Source of the DNA: Mycolicibacterium tusciae JS617
Lineage (GTDB): Bacteria; Actinomycetota; Actinomycetes; Mycobacteriales; Mycobacteriaceae
Assembly (NCBI RefSeq): GCF_000243415.2
Contig: NZ_KI912270.1
Span: 4,791,737 to 4,855,736 of the forward strand
Length of the DNA stretch: 64,000 bases
Direction of reading: 5' to 3'
Shown: positions 17,490-25,767 of the stretch, piece by piece
Layout of the letters: each line of letters begins with the position of its first letter
Position numbering within the stretch: position 1 is the stretch's first letter
The notes under the pieces: model-generated
Databases searched by the model: none
Seen by the model: the letters and a program-made list of their open reading frames with translations, nothing else
What the model was told of the DNA's origin: nothing
Made by a program: the position numbers and the translations under genes

Positions 17490-19388
17490 TTATCCGGTAG
17501 GGGTTGGCACCGGCGCGCTGGCCAGAGGTGCCGGGTTTGTCGTGTCGGTGGGTACCGGTGCGGGCGGGGGTGGCACAGGTACGGGCGCCGGGGTGGGCGC
17601 GGGTGCACCGATCGCGCTGGGATCGACCCAGCCCAGGAAGTCGGGGCTGGCCGCGATCGAGGACAGCGGAACCACCTGCCCGTCTTGCAGGCCCTTTACC
17701 GAGCTCAGTGCTACCTCGTAGTGATCTTTGAACATGCCGAGCATGCCGGCCGATAGGCGCGACGGGTCGACGGGGTTGGTGACCGGTGTCCCTGGTGGAG
17801 GCAGCTCGAAGTGCTGCTCGCGGAACGCTTCGTCGAGCGGTTTGCCGTCCAGATGTGCCTTGACGGCCTGGGCCAGTTCCGGGGTGCGCGCGTTGGCGGT
17901 GGACCCGTCGGGCAGCGTGATCGTGGTGGGCGGCGGCGGTGGTGGACCCGGCGCCGCAGGTGGAGCGCCCTCGCCGGGCGTGCCCGCAGGCGTGGGTTCT
18001 GGCGGTGTGCCCGATTGCGGCGTCGTCGACGGCGGCGGTGTTTCCCCGGGCACGGGGGCCTCGTCCTTCTCCTCGTCCTCGTCGAGCTTGTCGTCGTTGT
18101 TCTTGTCTGTGTCCTCGCCCGGGTCCGGCTCTTCGCGGCGGGCCTGCTCGCCGAGCTGGGAGGCCAGCCCGGCCAGTGGTGCGGCTGCTCCGGTGAGGGC
18201 ATCGAGGGGGCTGCCGCCGCCGAGGCCGCCACCGGGCGGGAAGGCGCCCATCGCGGCCGGCAGCGCGGAAGCCAGCCCGGCCAACGGATCGGCGCCAAGG
18301 GGTCCGCCCATTCCCAGATCCGACATCATCGGATCCGGCATCGGCTCCATCGGGCCCAAGCCAAGATCGGTCAGCGCGGGATCGGCGGCCGGCGGGGCCG
18401 CTGCGGGGGACGAAGCCGGGGCCCCTGGTTGGGCGTTGGGATCGGAGGGGTTCTCGCCTGTTTCGGGTGAGGCGCCGTCCATGTCATACAAGGCGGCCAG
18501 CGCCGACGCCGCTTTGGCTTGGTCCTCGGCGGTCAGGGTGCCCGATTTGAGGACCTCGCCGATCTCGGCGACCTGGCTGCGCAGAAACTTCAAAAACGCT
18601 TGTTCCCCGGCGGGGGTATCCAGAGACATCGCCGGGTTGTTGACTGCCTCGATGATCTTCTGCTGGATTCCGTTGAGCTTCTGCTGTCCCTCGGCGGTCG
18701 TGGTCCGGGCGGTCAGCATCGCCTCGGTCAGCTTGCCCTCCGCCTCACTAAGTTGGCTGTAGCGGTCCTTCAGTTCGTCGTGCAGTTTGCGCACGGCGTC
18801 GGCGGTGCGTCCGGACTGCTGCTCATCGGTCTGCACGCCGGGCTGGGTGCCCGGCGGTGCCGCGTCGGGCCGCTGCTCGGTGCCCACGACGTCACCGTTG
18901 GCGTTGTAGTAAGTGCGTTTACCCGTGGCCGGGTCATCGATGTAGGACGCCGCCAGCGGCGCTACCTGCCGGCCCTGGCCATCGACCGGAACGTACTGGC
19001 CGGCCTCGTTGCGCCGGAACTCGGGAAAGAAGGGCTGGCCCGTCTTGCCGTCACCGCCCAACAGCGACACCGAGCCGTCGTTGTTCATCACATAGGTGTT
19101 GCCGTTGTCGCGGTAAGCCAGCGAGCCATCAGTGGGCACCCGCGTCCCATCGTTGAACACCAGGTAGCGGTCGGCGCTGGGATCAGAAGTGTTGAACCGC
19201 ATACCAGGATCGCCGTAGGCGGCCTGCGCCTTGTCCAGCACCGTGTTCCAGTACGGGTCAGAAGGGCTGATGTTGCGGGTGAACGCTCCCCCGTCCGGGC
19301 GCCAGCCCGGATCCCAACCCATGCCGAAACCGGCCACCGGCTTGGCGTGCCAGGACACCAGTTCGTCGAACTTTCGGGCATCGGTCAC
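17490..19388 (-). CDS. DUF4226-like protein with long proline-rich C-terminus
   Basis: A 632-residue protein translated from GTG 19388, with AGGAG 11 bases upstream. The N-terminal about 190 residues (W/Y/G-rich, many NDGT turns) look like a cell-wall or extracellular beta module. A helical region (about 195-300, TADAVRKLHDELKDRYSQLSEAEGKL to KAASALAALYDMD) carries the pattern of DUF4226: TPAGEQAFLKFLRSQVAEI matches TPAGQKALLVALRNRVAQQ in the two peptidoglycan-hydrolase-like proteins upstream. Then come Pro/Gly/acidic linkers and a short C-terminal helical domain. Probably an ESX-related surface protein; no enzyme motif is visible. Confidence 0.7.
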   Translation of the reverse strand: MTDARKFDELVSWHAKPVAGFGMGWDPGWRPDGGAFTRNISPSDPYWNTVLDKAQAAYGDPGMRFNTSDPSADRYLVFNDGTRVPTDGSLAYRDNGNTYVMNNDGSVSLLGGDGKTGQPFFPEFRRNEAGQYVPVDGQGRQVAPLAASYIDDPATGKRTYYNANGDVVGTEQRPDAAPPGTQPGVQTDEQQSGRTADAVRKLHDELKDRYSQLSEAEGKLTEAMLTARTTTAEGQQKLNGIQQKIIEAVNNPAMSLDTPAGEQAFLKFLRSQVAEIGEVLKSGTLTAEDQAKAASALAALYDMDGASPETGENPSDPNAQPGAPASSPAAAPPAADPALTDLGLGPMEPMPDPMMSDLGMGGPLGADPLAGLASALPAAMGAFPPGGGLGGGSPLDALTGAAAPLAGLASQLGEQARREEPDPGEDTDKNNDDKLDEDEEKDEAPVPGETPPPSTTPQSGTPPEPTPAGTPGEGAPPAAPGPPPPPPTTITLPDGSTANARTPELAQAVKAHLDGKPLDEAFREQHFELPPPGTPVTNPVDPSRLSAGMLGMFKDHYEVALSSVKGLQDGQVVPLSSIAASPDFLGWVDPSAIGAPAPTPAPVPVPPPPAPVPTDTTNPAPLASAPVPTPTG

Positions 19389-19445
19389 CGTGAACTCCTA
19401 TGCCCCAGCGTCATTGAGCCGGGCTGTGCGTGCGGACCGCTCAAA

Positions 19446-19625
19446 TCAGAAGCGGTCATTAGAGATTGCCTCTTCGAGATCGCGCGGCGCGGCAAACGCC
19501 GGCGGCCGCTCAGGGGTGGAGTCACCGCCGAACACCTTTCGGGCGCGGGTGACCAGGCCCAGCACATCGCTGGTTTGTTGGACCAACGTGGGGTCGGGCC
19601 CCTCCGTGCCGTGGCATCCACACAT
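19446..19625 (-). CDS. Small protein of unknown function
   Basis: A 59-residue protein beginning MCGCHGTEGPDPTLVQQ at ATG 19625, with AAAGGAAGG 7-9 bases upstream. It has a CxCH motif at the N-terminus that could bind a metal, a helix (TLVQQTSDVLGLVTRARKVF) and an acidic tail. It lies between the M15-like gene and the DUF4226-like gene on the same strand. The strong ribosome site makes it likely to be real; the longer overlapping frame (19385-19792) is an artefact. Confidence 0.6.
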   Translation of the reverse strand: MCGCHGTEGPDPTLVQQTSDVLGLVTRARKVFGGDSTPERPPAFAAPRDLEEAISNDRF

Positions 19626-19724
19626 GTCTGACCTTCCTTTTCGGGTTGACTCATCGAGCCTAACGCTGCCCATATAGGGCCTCGTGCACGATTTTTGGTG
19701 CGGGAGCGCCGAGGCCGCGACGAG

Positions 19725-20828
19725 TTAGACGCGCAGGTAGCCGCCACCCTTGGTGGCGATGTGCACGTGGTCGAAATGGTTGGCGGTGGCACCTCCGCGG
19801 CTGCCCATGCCTTCGCCGCCGCCGGGCCCGTAATACATTGCCTGGCGCCAGATCGCGTGATCGACGCCGAGTGCTTCTTTGTTGGTCATCACGAACGACA
19901 ACACCTGATCACCCAGCGCCTTGCCTTGTGGGGTGTTCCAGTTGGGGATCATGACGTCCAGCGCTAACCCGTTCGGGTGCCACTTCAACGAATCGGGGCG
20001 CACACCGCCGATTTCCCTGATTTGCGGAAACGCCGCGGACACAGCGCGATTGGTGATCACGCTGAATTTCTGCAGCCCCTTCTCGGAAGCCTTCCCCGGA
20101 GGCAGCTGGCCCTGAATAGCCCGCGCGACGATATTGCCGGGATTCAGCGGCCCTTGTGGCAGGCCGCCAGATCCCGTGCCTGACATCATGCGGCTACCGC
20201 CGCCGGCTCCGCCCAGTCCAGACAGTCCGGAGAGCCCCTGCAAGCCGCTCAACGGTGAGCCCATACTCGGCATGCCCATCCCGCCACCGCCGCCGGACGG
20301 CGAGCCTCCGCCGCCGCCCACGCCGTTGCGGCCGCCGTAGGCCATCGACCGCAGCATGGCAGCCATCTGCGCGTCGCGGGTTTTGTAGGCCTGCACGACT
20401 TGTTGTTGTTGGGCCACGCGGTTGCGCAGTGCCACCAGAAGGGCTTTCTGGCCGGCGGGGGTGTTGGTGAACGGGGCCAGGCCGTTGGTGTCGGCGGCCG
20501 CGCCGTTGACCACGCCCCCGGAGCTGGTGCGGCCGGTGCGGTCTGAGCGGGCGGCCTCGTCGAGCTGGGTGCTCAGCGCACGGTCGGTGCCGGCCAGGGT
20601 GTCCAGCGCGGGGCCCGCTCCCCCGGCGAAGGTGGAGTAGTTGGTGGCCAGCTGCCCCGACAGCGGCGCCATCTGCGCCTGCCCCGAGCGCACCAGCTCC
20701 CCGGCGCCGGAGAGCTTGAGCACCGAGCCCGAGGCCGGGCCCTGACCGGATGCCGGTGGATCACCGAACAGCGAGTGCGCACGGCCCAGCACCTCACCTA
20801 CCTGCTGCACCACCGCGCCAACCGACAC
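19725..20828 (-). CDS. DUF4226 module + M15-like peptidoglycan peptidase
   Basis: A 367-residue two-part protein. The N-terminal about 150 residues (starting at GTG 20828, VSVGAVVQQVGEVLGRAHSLF) form a helical DUF4226-type module, identical to that of the next gene. After a Gly/Ser/Met-rich linker, the C-terminal domain carries metallopeptidase signatures: WHPNGLALDVMIPNW (His...Asp) and HFDHVHIA (H-x-H), the zinc site of M15-type/ARB_07466-like D-Ala-D-Ala or cell-wall peptidases. It probably opens peptidoglycan for the ESX or conjugation apparatus. No signal peptide is seen, so export through ESX is the natural guess. Confidence 0.8.
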   Translation of the reverse strand: MSVGAVVQQVGEVLGRAHSLFGDPPASGQGPASGSVLKLSGAGELVRSGQAQMAPLSGQLATNYSTFAGGAGPALDTLAGTDRALSTQLDEAARSDRTGRTSSGGVVNGAAADTNGLAPFTNTPAGQKALLVALRNRVAQQQQVVQAYKTRDAQMAAMLRSMAYGGRNGVGGGGGSPSGGGGGMGMPSMGSPLSGLQGLSGLSGLGGAGGGSRMMSGTGSGGLPQGPLNPGNIVARAIQGQLPPGKASEKGLQKFSVITNRAVSAAFPQIREIGGVRPDSLKWHPNGLALDVMIPNWNTPQGKALGDQVLSFVMTNKEALGVDHAIWRQAMYYGPGGGEGMGSRGGATANHFDHVHIATKGGGYLRV

Positions 20829-20869
20829 GAAACCAGTATCAGCGACCCCGCAGCACCCCCCGGACACAA
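20376..20869. repeat. 494-bp direct repeat, copy 1
   Basis: This segment is identical, as far as I can read, to 21522-22015 (offset 1146 bases). It covers the start region and the whole DUF4226 module of the M15-like gene and stops exactly where the two proteins diverge into different linkers and catalytic domains. Confidence 0.9.
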
Positions 20870-20888
20870 TTTTTCGGCCGCGGCGGTT

Positions 20889-21974
20889 TTAGTAGCCCTT
20901 CGGTGGGCGGGTCGGGTCGGCCTGCTGAATTCTGGCCGCCAGATCCGAGCCGTCAGCAGAGACCCCGTAGCGGCCCATCGCGTAGTTGACGAACGCGGTT
21001 GCTTGCGCCACCGGGTTACGCAGAAACGGTGAGGTGCCCGGCTCGTGGTAGGCCCGAAACGTCGGCTCGATGAACTGGAATGCGCCCTGCGAAGGAGTTC
21101 CCTTGGCGGCGTTGGAATCCCAGTTATTTGTGGCGTTCGGATTGTGGCCGGACTCGCGTGCGGAGACCACCATCATCCCGGTCTCCCAATTCCGTCGGGC
21201 CCGCGGGTTGGTAATGCCTTTGATGTCGAGGGCCCGGTTGATCGCGGCCCCGATCGTTGCAGCCCCCGGTGTAGCAGGAATATCACTGGGGCGCACACGC
21301 ATTCCTGCATAGCGGTCCGCCAGTGGGCGACGCCCCGAGTTAAGTTGCCCGCTCAGATTGGCGGCCCTGGCCAGCTGCGGAATGTTGAAGTTGGGAAAAC
21401 CGCCTCCCCGTGAGGAGCCCATCGGCATGCCCATCCCGCCGCCGCCGAACGGTGTACCCCCTCCCACCGGGGAGCCGCCGGCATAACGCATCGAACGCAT
21501 CAGCGCTGCCATGCGCGCGCTGCGGGTTTTGTAGGCCTGCACGACTTGTTGTTGTTGGGCCACGCGGTTGCGCAGTGCCACCAGAAGGGCTTTCTGGCCG
21601 GCGGGGGTGTTGGTGAACGGGGCCAGGCCGTTGGTGTCGGCGGCCGCGCCGTTGACCACGCCCCCGGAGCTGGTGCGGCCGGTGCGGTCTGAGCGGGCGG
21701 CCTCGTCGAGCTGGGTGCTCAGCGCACGGTCGGTGCCGGCCAGGGTGTCCAGCGCGGGGCCCGCTCCCCCGGCGAAGGTGGAGTAGTTGGTGGCCAGCTG
21801 CCCCGACAGCGGCGCCATCTGCGCCTGCCCCGAGCGCACCAGCTCCCCGGCGCCGGAGAGCTTGAGCACCGAGCCCGAGGCCGGGCCCTGACCGGATGCC
21901 GGTGGATCACCGAACAGCGAGTGCGCACGGCCCAGCACCTCACCTACCTGCTGCACCACCGCGCCAACCGACAC
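20889..21974 (-). CDS. DUF4226 module + lytic transglycosylase (SLT-type) domain
   Basis: A 361-residue paralogue of the next gene downstream. The first about 150 residues are identical to it; the C-terminal domain is different. After a Gly/Met linker and a middle segment (PLADRYAGMRVRPSDIPATPG) comes a lysozyme/SLT-like fold with the catalytic-type Glu in SARESGHNPNATNNWD, then GTPSQGAFQFIEPTF and FVNYAMGRYGVSADG, as in actinophage and resuscitation-type transglycosylases. The start is taken at GTG 21974 by analogy with the paralogue (an upstream GTG at 22013 is possible). It would cut glycan strands, complementing the peptidase next door. Confidence 0.8.
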   Translation of the reverse strand: MSVGAVVQQVGEVLGRAHSLFGDPPASGQGPASGSVLKLSGAGELVRSGQAQMAPLSGQLATNYSTFAGGAGPALDTLAGTDRALSTQLDEAARSDRTGRTSSGGVVNGAAADTNGLAPFTNTPAGQKALLVALRNRVAQQQQVVQAYKTRSARMAALMRSMRYAGGSPVGGGTPFGGGGMGMPMGSSRGGGFPNFNIPQLARAANLSGQLNSGRRPLADRYAGMRVRPSDIPATPGAATIGAAINRALDIKGITNPRARRNWETGMMVVSARESGHNPNATNNWDSNAAKGTPSQGAFQFIEPTFRAYHEPGTSPFLRNPVAQATAFVNYAMGRYGVSADGSDLAARIQQADPTRPPKGY

Positions 21975-22015
21975 GAAACCAGTATCAGCGACCCCGCAGC
22001 ACCCCCCGGACACAA
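21522..22015. repeat. 494-bp direct repeat, copy 2
   Basis: Second copy of the module at 20376-20869. Upstream of 22015 the sequences diverge, so the duplicated unit includes only about 40 bases before the shared GTG start and no long promoter region. Confidence 0.9.
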
Positions 22016-22038
22016 AATCGGCGGGCGGCCCAAACCTT

Positions 22039-22569
22039 CTACCGCGGCAGGGTTTCGGTGTTGCCGAAGCACGGCGGGCCCCACAAACCGCGGCTCGCCT
22101 GCCGGGCTGACGCCTCGGCCGCGGCGATCTCACCCGCGCGTTGCGGCGGGCTGGCCGGGTCGAAAACATAGGCCCGCCCCGCCCCGGCGGCCGCCGCCAT
22201 CACCGAGAAGTCCCCACCGGCGGTCTGGACGTAGGCCAGCGTGCGGCCGTAGCGGTCGTGCGCATCCTGGCTGGCATCAGCGATCAAGGAGACCCGTTGG
22301 TTGAGCAGAGTGGAGGCAGCGAACTCCGTCGCCTGCCTGCCCCAGCACGCCTCGGTGTAGCCCGGGCGTTTTGTCTCCGGGGTGTCGATACCCAGGATGC
22401 GCACCCGCAGCCGGCCCCGGACATCATCGACGACGTCGACGGTGTCGCCGTCAACGACACGCAGCACCGTCGCGGTGGCCGGTGCTGCCTCAACTGGCGC
22501 AGCGCACGCCGATACCGGTGTTGCCGCCACCGCCGCGAGCAACAGCACCGTCGCCAAATGTGTTCTCAT
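22039..22569 (-). CDS. Secreted staphylococcal-nuclease-like lipoprotein
   Basis: A 176-residue protein from ATG 22569 with a signal peptide (MRTHLATVLLLAAVAATPVSAC); VSAC at 19-22 fits a lipobox, so it is probably lipid-anchored outside the membrane. The SNase fold is clear: VVDGDTVDV with the Ca-binding Asp, RILGIDTPE with the catalytic Arg and Glu, and DRYGRTLAYV with the second catalytic Arg. It would be a Ca-dependent nuclease acting in the cell envelope, perhaps on incoming or extracellular DNA. It sits directly downstream of the XRE regulator and upstream of the two wall-hydrolase genes. Confidence 0.87.
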   Translation of the reverse strand: MRTHLATVLLLAAVAATPVSACAAPVEAAPATATVLRVVDGDTVDVVDDVRGRLRVRILGIDTPETKRPGYTEACWGRQATEFAASTLLNQRVSLIADASQDAHDRYGRTLAYVQTAGGDFSVMAAAAGAGRAYVFDPASPPQRAGEIAAAEASARQASRGLWGPPCFGNTETLPR

Positions 22570-22622
22570 CTCTTCATTTTCAATGCTTCGGCGGGGGCGG
22601 CCTGCACAAATTTCAGCGTGCG

Positions 22623-23336
22623 TCACTGGCCGACAAGATCGCTGATCAGCGCCTCCACACGCTCCGTGTTGCCGGGGTCGAGCAGCTGGCCCGCCTCCAC
22701 CGACTCCACGAGCTGGGCCGAGAGCCCACCCACCGCGGCGGCCTCACCGGCGCTCAGATTCGCCCGCCGCCGCGCCGCGTACAGCCGTTGGCCCAGCGAG
22801 GCGCCCGGATGCGCCGCGGCCTTGAGCATCAGTTCGTCGTAGCGGCCTCGGATCAACCCCAGCGACTTGACCACCTCGGCAGGTGACCCCTGACTGTGAC
22901 GCATCGCCCGGGCGGCGAGGGCCTCCAATTTGCGCAGGTCGGCCAGGATCGTCGAGGCGCGCTTAACGAAGTCCGGCGACGCTGACGGGGGCAGATCGTC
23001 GATCGCGGTGTCGAAACGGGTGAGGGTCAGCTTGAGCGCGTCGGCCACGAGCACCGCGCTGTCGGAACTGTTAGCAGAGTCCGTGAACACTTCATCGGCT
23101 GGCGCGCCTGCCCGAATGCGCGCTATCGTTCCCGCCGGCCACTGCAAAAGTTCTTCAAGCGTGTGCCTTGTGCGCTCCCGGGGCCACGACCGGCCTTTCT
23201 CGAAATGGATCAGCGCCGGGGCGGTGATAATTTTTCGGCGCGCCAGTTCACGCTGTGAGATGCCCAATTCGCGGCGGCGAGCTGCGACAGCAGCACCCGC
23301 GCGGGCAACGCCGTCGTCTGCTGCGCCGTCCTCCAC
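22623..23336 (-). CDS. XRE-type regulator with two HTH domains
   Basis: A DNA-binding protein with an N-terminal Cro/C1-type helix-turn-helix (AVAARRRELGISQRELARRKIITAPALIHFEKG), a helical middle, and a second, similar HTH at the C-terminus (LGQRLYAARRRANLSAGEAAAVGGLSAQLVESVE). I favour GTG 23336 as start (237 residues) because the region before it to 23465 reads like untranslated leader; the exact start is uncertain. It heads the minus-strand ESX region and faces whiB, with an inverted repeat in the gap, so it probably controls both directions, including its own gene. Confidence 0.75.
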   Translation of the reverse strand: MEDGAADDGVARAGAAVAARRRELGISQRELARRKIITAPALIHFEKGRSWPRERTRHTLEELLQWPAGTIARIRAGAPADEVFTDSANSSDSAVLVADALKLTLTRFDTAIDDLPPSASPDFVKRASTILADLRKLEALAARAMRHSQGSPAEVVKSLGLIRGRYDELMLKAAAHPGASLGQRLYAARRRANLSAGEAAAVGGLSAQLVESVEAGQLLDPGNTERVEALISDLVGQ

Positions 23337-23468
23337 CGCGCCAGTGTAACCAGCGGTTATCACGGTTTCGGAACATTGCAAGGCACATCCTGCCTCAAAT
23401 CCAGTGAAGTACGCGCTAACGATAGGGCCCCGGCTCCGCCGTTTGAGGGCGCGAAACTTCACCAATGA

Positions 23469-23499
23469 AATTTAGCGCTAGATAGTGCGCCGCTAAATT
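23469..23499. promoter_or_regulatory. Operator candidate in the divergent regulator/whiB gap
   Basis: Perfect 9-base arms AATTTAGCG and CGCTAAATT are separated by 13 bases. Further GCTAA half-sites lie just outside (GCGCTAAC near 23413 and GTGCTAAAG near 23502). The site lies about 130 bases before the regulator GTG and 48 before the whiB GTG, suitable for an autoregulated XRE repressor. Confidence 0.6.
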
Positions 23500-23546
23500 G
23501 AGTGCTAAAGTTCGGTTCATTCGATAGCTCAGTGGGAGGAGCGACG

Positions 23547-23900
23547 GTGACGGTGACACTCGAACGACCAACGGTGCGCAGCAGCACCCGGCCATGCATT
23601 TCCGACCCCGACCGGTGGGCCGCCGGCGGTGACGACCCGGAGTTGAAGGCCCTATGCCGTGGCTGCCCGCGGCGCTGGCAGTGCGCCAAGGACGCGCTCG
23701 ACACACCCGGCGCAGAGGGCATGTGGTCGGGGGTCAACATTCCCAAAGAGGGTCGAGGTCGTAAGTTCGCGCTGCGCCAACTTCGATCACTGGCTGCCCA
23801 TGGTGGCTTCAATGTCGCAGACGAGCCCGACGCCGCACCGGCGGGGCGATCATGGGCAACCACCGCCGATGCGCGAGGCCGGAATTGCCGCGCGACGTGA
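23547..23900 (+). CDS. WhiB-family Fe-S transcription factor
   Basis: A 117-residue protein starting at GTG 23547, which has a strong GGGAGGAG site; upstream in-frame starts are less likely. The WhiB cysteine pattern is present: one Cys in RPCISDPDRW, then ALCRGCPRRWQC (C-x2-C-x5-C), followed by the GMWSG turn and a basic C-terminal DNA-binding segment (PKEGRGRKFALRQL). WhiB proteins hold a 4Fe-4S cluster and bind the sigma factor. It is divergent from the XRE regulator and could switch plasmid transfer or ESX genes. Confidence 0.9.
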   Translation: MTVTLERPTVRSSTRPCISDPDRWAAGGDDPELKALCRGCPRRWQCAKDALDTPGAEGMWSGVNIPKEGRGRKFALRQLRSLAAHGGFNVADEPDAAPAGRSWATTADARGRNCRAT

Positions 23901-23940
23901 GGCAGCCGCACCGCAGAGCACCGCTGCTATCCCGTGGTCC

Positions 23941-24138
23941 ACCAACACGTCTATCGGCAGCTCATCGGTGTCGTCGATCATCTGCGGTCTGGCGCACGCG
24001 CTGTTCGACCCCGGACATTCGGTGCCGTGGTCAGCCTTCGCCGGCGACTACGACCGGATCCGCAACGCAGTCGCCCGTGTTACCCGCCACACATCGTTGG
24101 CAGATCGCATAAACCAAATCGGTCGACCTGTTCGGGCC
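23941..24138 (+). pseudogene. Remnant of an FdhF/YdeP-type molybdopterin oxidoreductase
   Basis: One frame reads SSSVSSIICGLAHALF, then VPWSAFAGDYDRIRNAVARV, which closely follows a block in the C-terminal half of FdhF/YdeP-family molybdopterin oxidoreductases (S-E-x-x-I-V-x-x-L-A-x-A-T followed by W-x-x-x-x-x-D-Y-D-R-I-R-x-x-I). Nothing before or after fits the family, so this is at most a short fragment left by recombination. The call rests on memory of the family pattern. Confidence 0.45.
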
Positions 24139-24295
24139 CCATGCCCGGACGAAACATGTTGCGCGGCGGCGCGGTCGCGCACAATCGGCGGCATAGCCTG
24201 TCAGCGGGCACCGTCAGCCTGCGTGACGCCTGTGACAGATGGTGCGGCGTGTCATCAGGGCAATGGCACCGCGATACGGCATGCTCCCTACAGAC

Positions 24296-24340
24296 GGCGG
24301 ATATCCGCCCTCACGGAGTACTAGGCGGATATCCGCCTAG
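24296..24340. promoter_or_regulatory. Two perfect palindromes upstream of the rep-like gene
   Basis: GGCGGATATCCGCC (24296-24309) and CTAGGCGGATATCCGCCTAG (24321-24340) share the same 14-base perfectly symmetric core, centred 28 bases apart. They lie about 210-250 bases upstream of the rep-like start. They may be a repressor operator for rep or part of the replication origin. Confidence 0.55.
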
Positions 24341-24549
24341 CGGTAGTAGTTCGAGCACCGACTGAAAGGACCACTCCCGGCTGGCTTTTCGCCAGCCTGA
24401 CCAAGTTCGCAACACAACTACATACGCATCGTGCGATAGCGCCCCAAACGGCGAAACCCCCGGCCTGAAGGCCGAGGGTCGGCCGGTTCGAGCTGCAACT
24501 CGAACCGATTTGAGGCTTTCGCGAAAACCCCCCTCGAAAGGGAATCGTC

Positions 24550-25767
24550 ATGAAAGACGCATTCCACGGTAGCGCACGCCGTGCGCACGGTCTAGTTACC
24601 ACGTCCCGTGGATCTACCGACACCATCGTCCACCCGTACCGCGGGAGTACGCGGCTCTCACCGCGGCGCGGCACCGCTCACACTGCGCCGGTCTGGATCC
24701 AGCGCGCCGGCGGCCACTGCCTAGACCGCCTCCCGCGGATCGTCCTTGAGCTCGACACCGCGTGGGCCGCGATCCCGTGCTGGACCGGTCGAGCCCGGCG
24801 CTGGGCCCGCGAGACAGTGCCGGCCGCCTACGCGCTGCGCTATGACACCCATGTCCGTCCGGTGATGCCGAATAATGCGGTGAGCCTGAGATCCCTTGTG
24901 GCAGTGGCAGAGGCGCGGGCGTCGTTCGCCGACCACCGCACCGGGCGGAATTGCCGTCCCACCAACGCGCGGCTATCTGAGATGACCGGCTTGTCGGTGC
25001 GCACTGTCCAGCGCGCGTCGACGGCGCTGCGGCTGCTGGGTGTGGCGACCGAGGTGATGCGAGGCCGTCAGCGCACACGGGCGGAGCGACTTGCCAGCTG
25101 GCGGGTTGGGGATAAAGGCCGTGGATGGGCATCAGTTTGGGCGTTGCACGACAGTCGGATTCAGCCGCTGTCACCCCATCCCGCAGGGTCTCTCTTAGGT
25201 TCTAAAACCTCACCTAAGAATGTACTCACTACCAAAAACCGTCGCATTCGCGCCGGTAGCAGCGCCGCTCCGCGGCGCCCTAGCCCCGATAAAGCCGGGC
25301 TGGCGCTGGCAAATAGGTGGATTGCCCAAGAGCAAACCCCGTTGTGGGCCCGTCGGTATCGGACGGGCACACCGTGGGCCAGGGTGTTGGCCAAGCCGGC
25401 CGCACACGGCTGGACTCCGCGGGATGTCAACGCGCTGATCAGCGACTGGGCGGGTACCGGGCACTGGCTCCCCGAGAGTCCCTATAAACCGATCGGGCTG
25501 CTCGGTGCGATGCTGGCTGCCCACGGCGACCTGGACAATCGTCCCGCGGCTTACGACGTGGCGCGCGAACAGCAAGAGCTCGCTCTTGCGCGCGCTCGGG
25601 TGGCTGAGCAGATCGCTGCGCGCCAGGCTGATCGCGAAGCGCGCGAAGCCGGACGTGCCGCCCTCTCGGGTCCGGGGCGCGAAGCCACCCGCCGAGCGCT
25701 CGCCGAGATTCAAGAACGAGCCAAACGCCGACGCTACGAGAATCCCGATCACGGCGGTCGGCGATGA
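24550..25767 (+). CDS. Replication-initiator-like protein (Rep) of an actinobacterial plasmid
   Basis: A 405-residue basic protein starting at ATG 24550 with GAAAGGGAA upstream. The central part holds a winged-helix/HTH (CRPTNARLSEMTGLSVRTVQRASTALRLLGV) as in HTH-type Rep proteins, then a basic linker. The second half (NRWIAQEQTPLWARRYRTGTPWARVLAKPAAHGWTPRDVNALI) resembles the C-terminal region of replication proteins on mycobacterial and rhodococcal plasmids, and ends in a long charged helix (about 345-400). Palindromes upstream, a translationally coupled WhiB-like partner and nearby partition genes support the replication role. It could alternatively be a phage-type replisome-organiser protein. 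Confidence 0.68.
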   Translation: MKDAFHGSARRAHGLVTTSRGSTDTIVHPYRGSTRLSPRRGTAHTAPVWIQRAGGHCLDRLPRIVLELDTAWAAIPCWTGRARRWARETVPAAYALRYDTHVRPVMPNNAVSLRSLVAVAEARASFADHRTGRNCRPTNARLSEMTGLSVRTVQRASTALRLLGVATEVMRGRQRTRAERLASWRVGDKGRGWASVWALHDSRIQPLSPHPAGSLLGSKTSPKNVLTTKNRRIRAGSSAAPRRPSPDKAGLALANRWIAQEQTPLWARRYRTGTPWARVLAKPAAHGWTPRDVNALISDWAGTGHWLPESPYKPIGLLGAMLAAHGDLDNRPAAYDVAREQQELALARARVAEQIAARQADREAREAGRAALSGPGREATRRALAEIQERAKRRRYENPDHGGRR

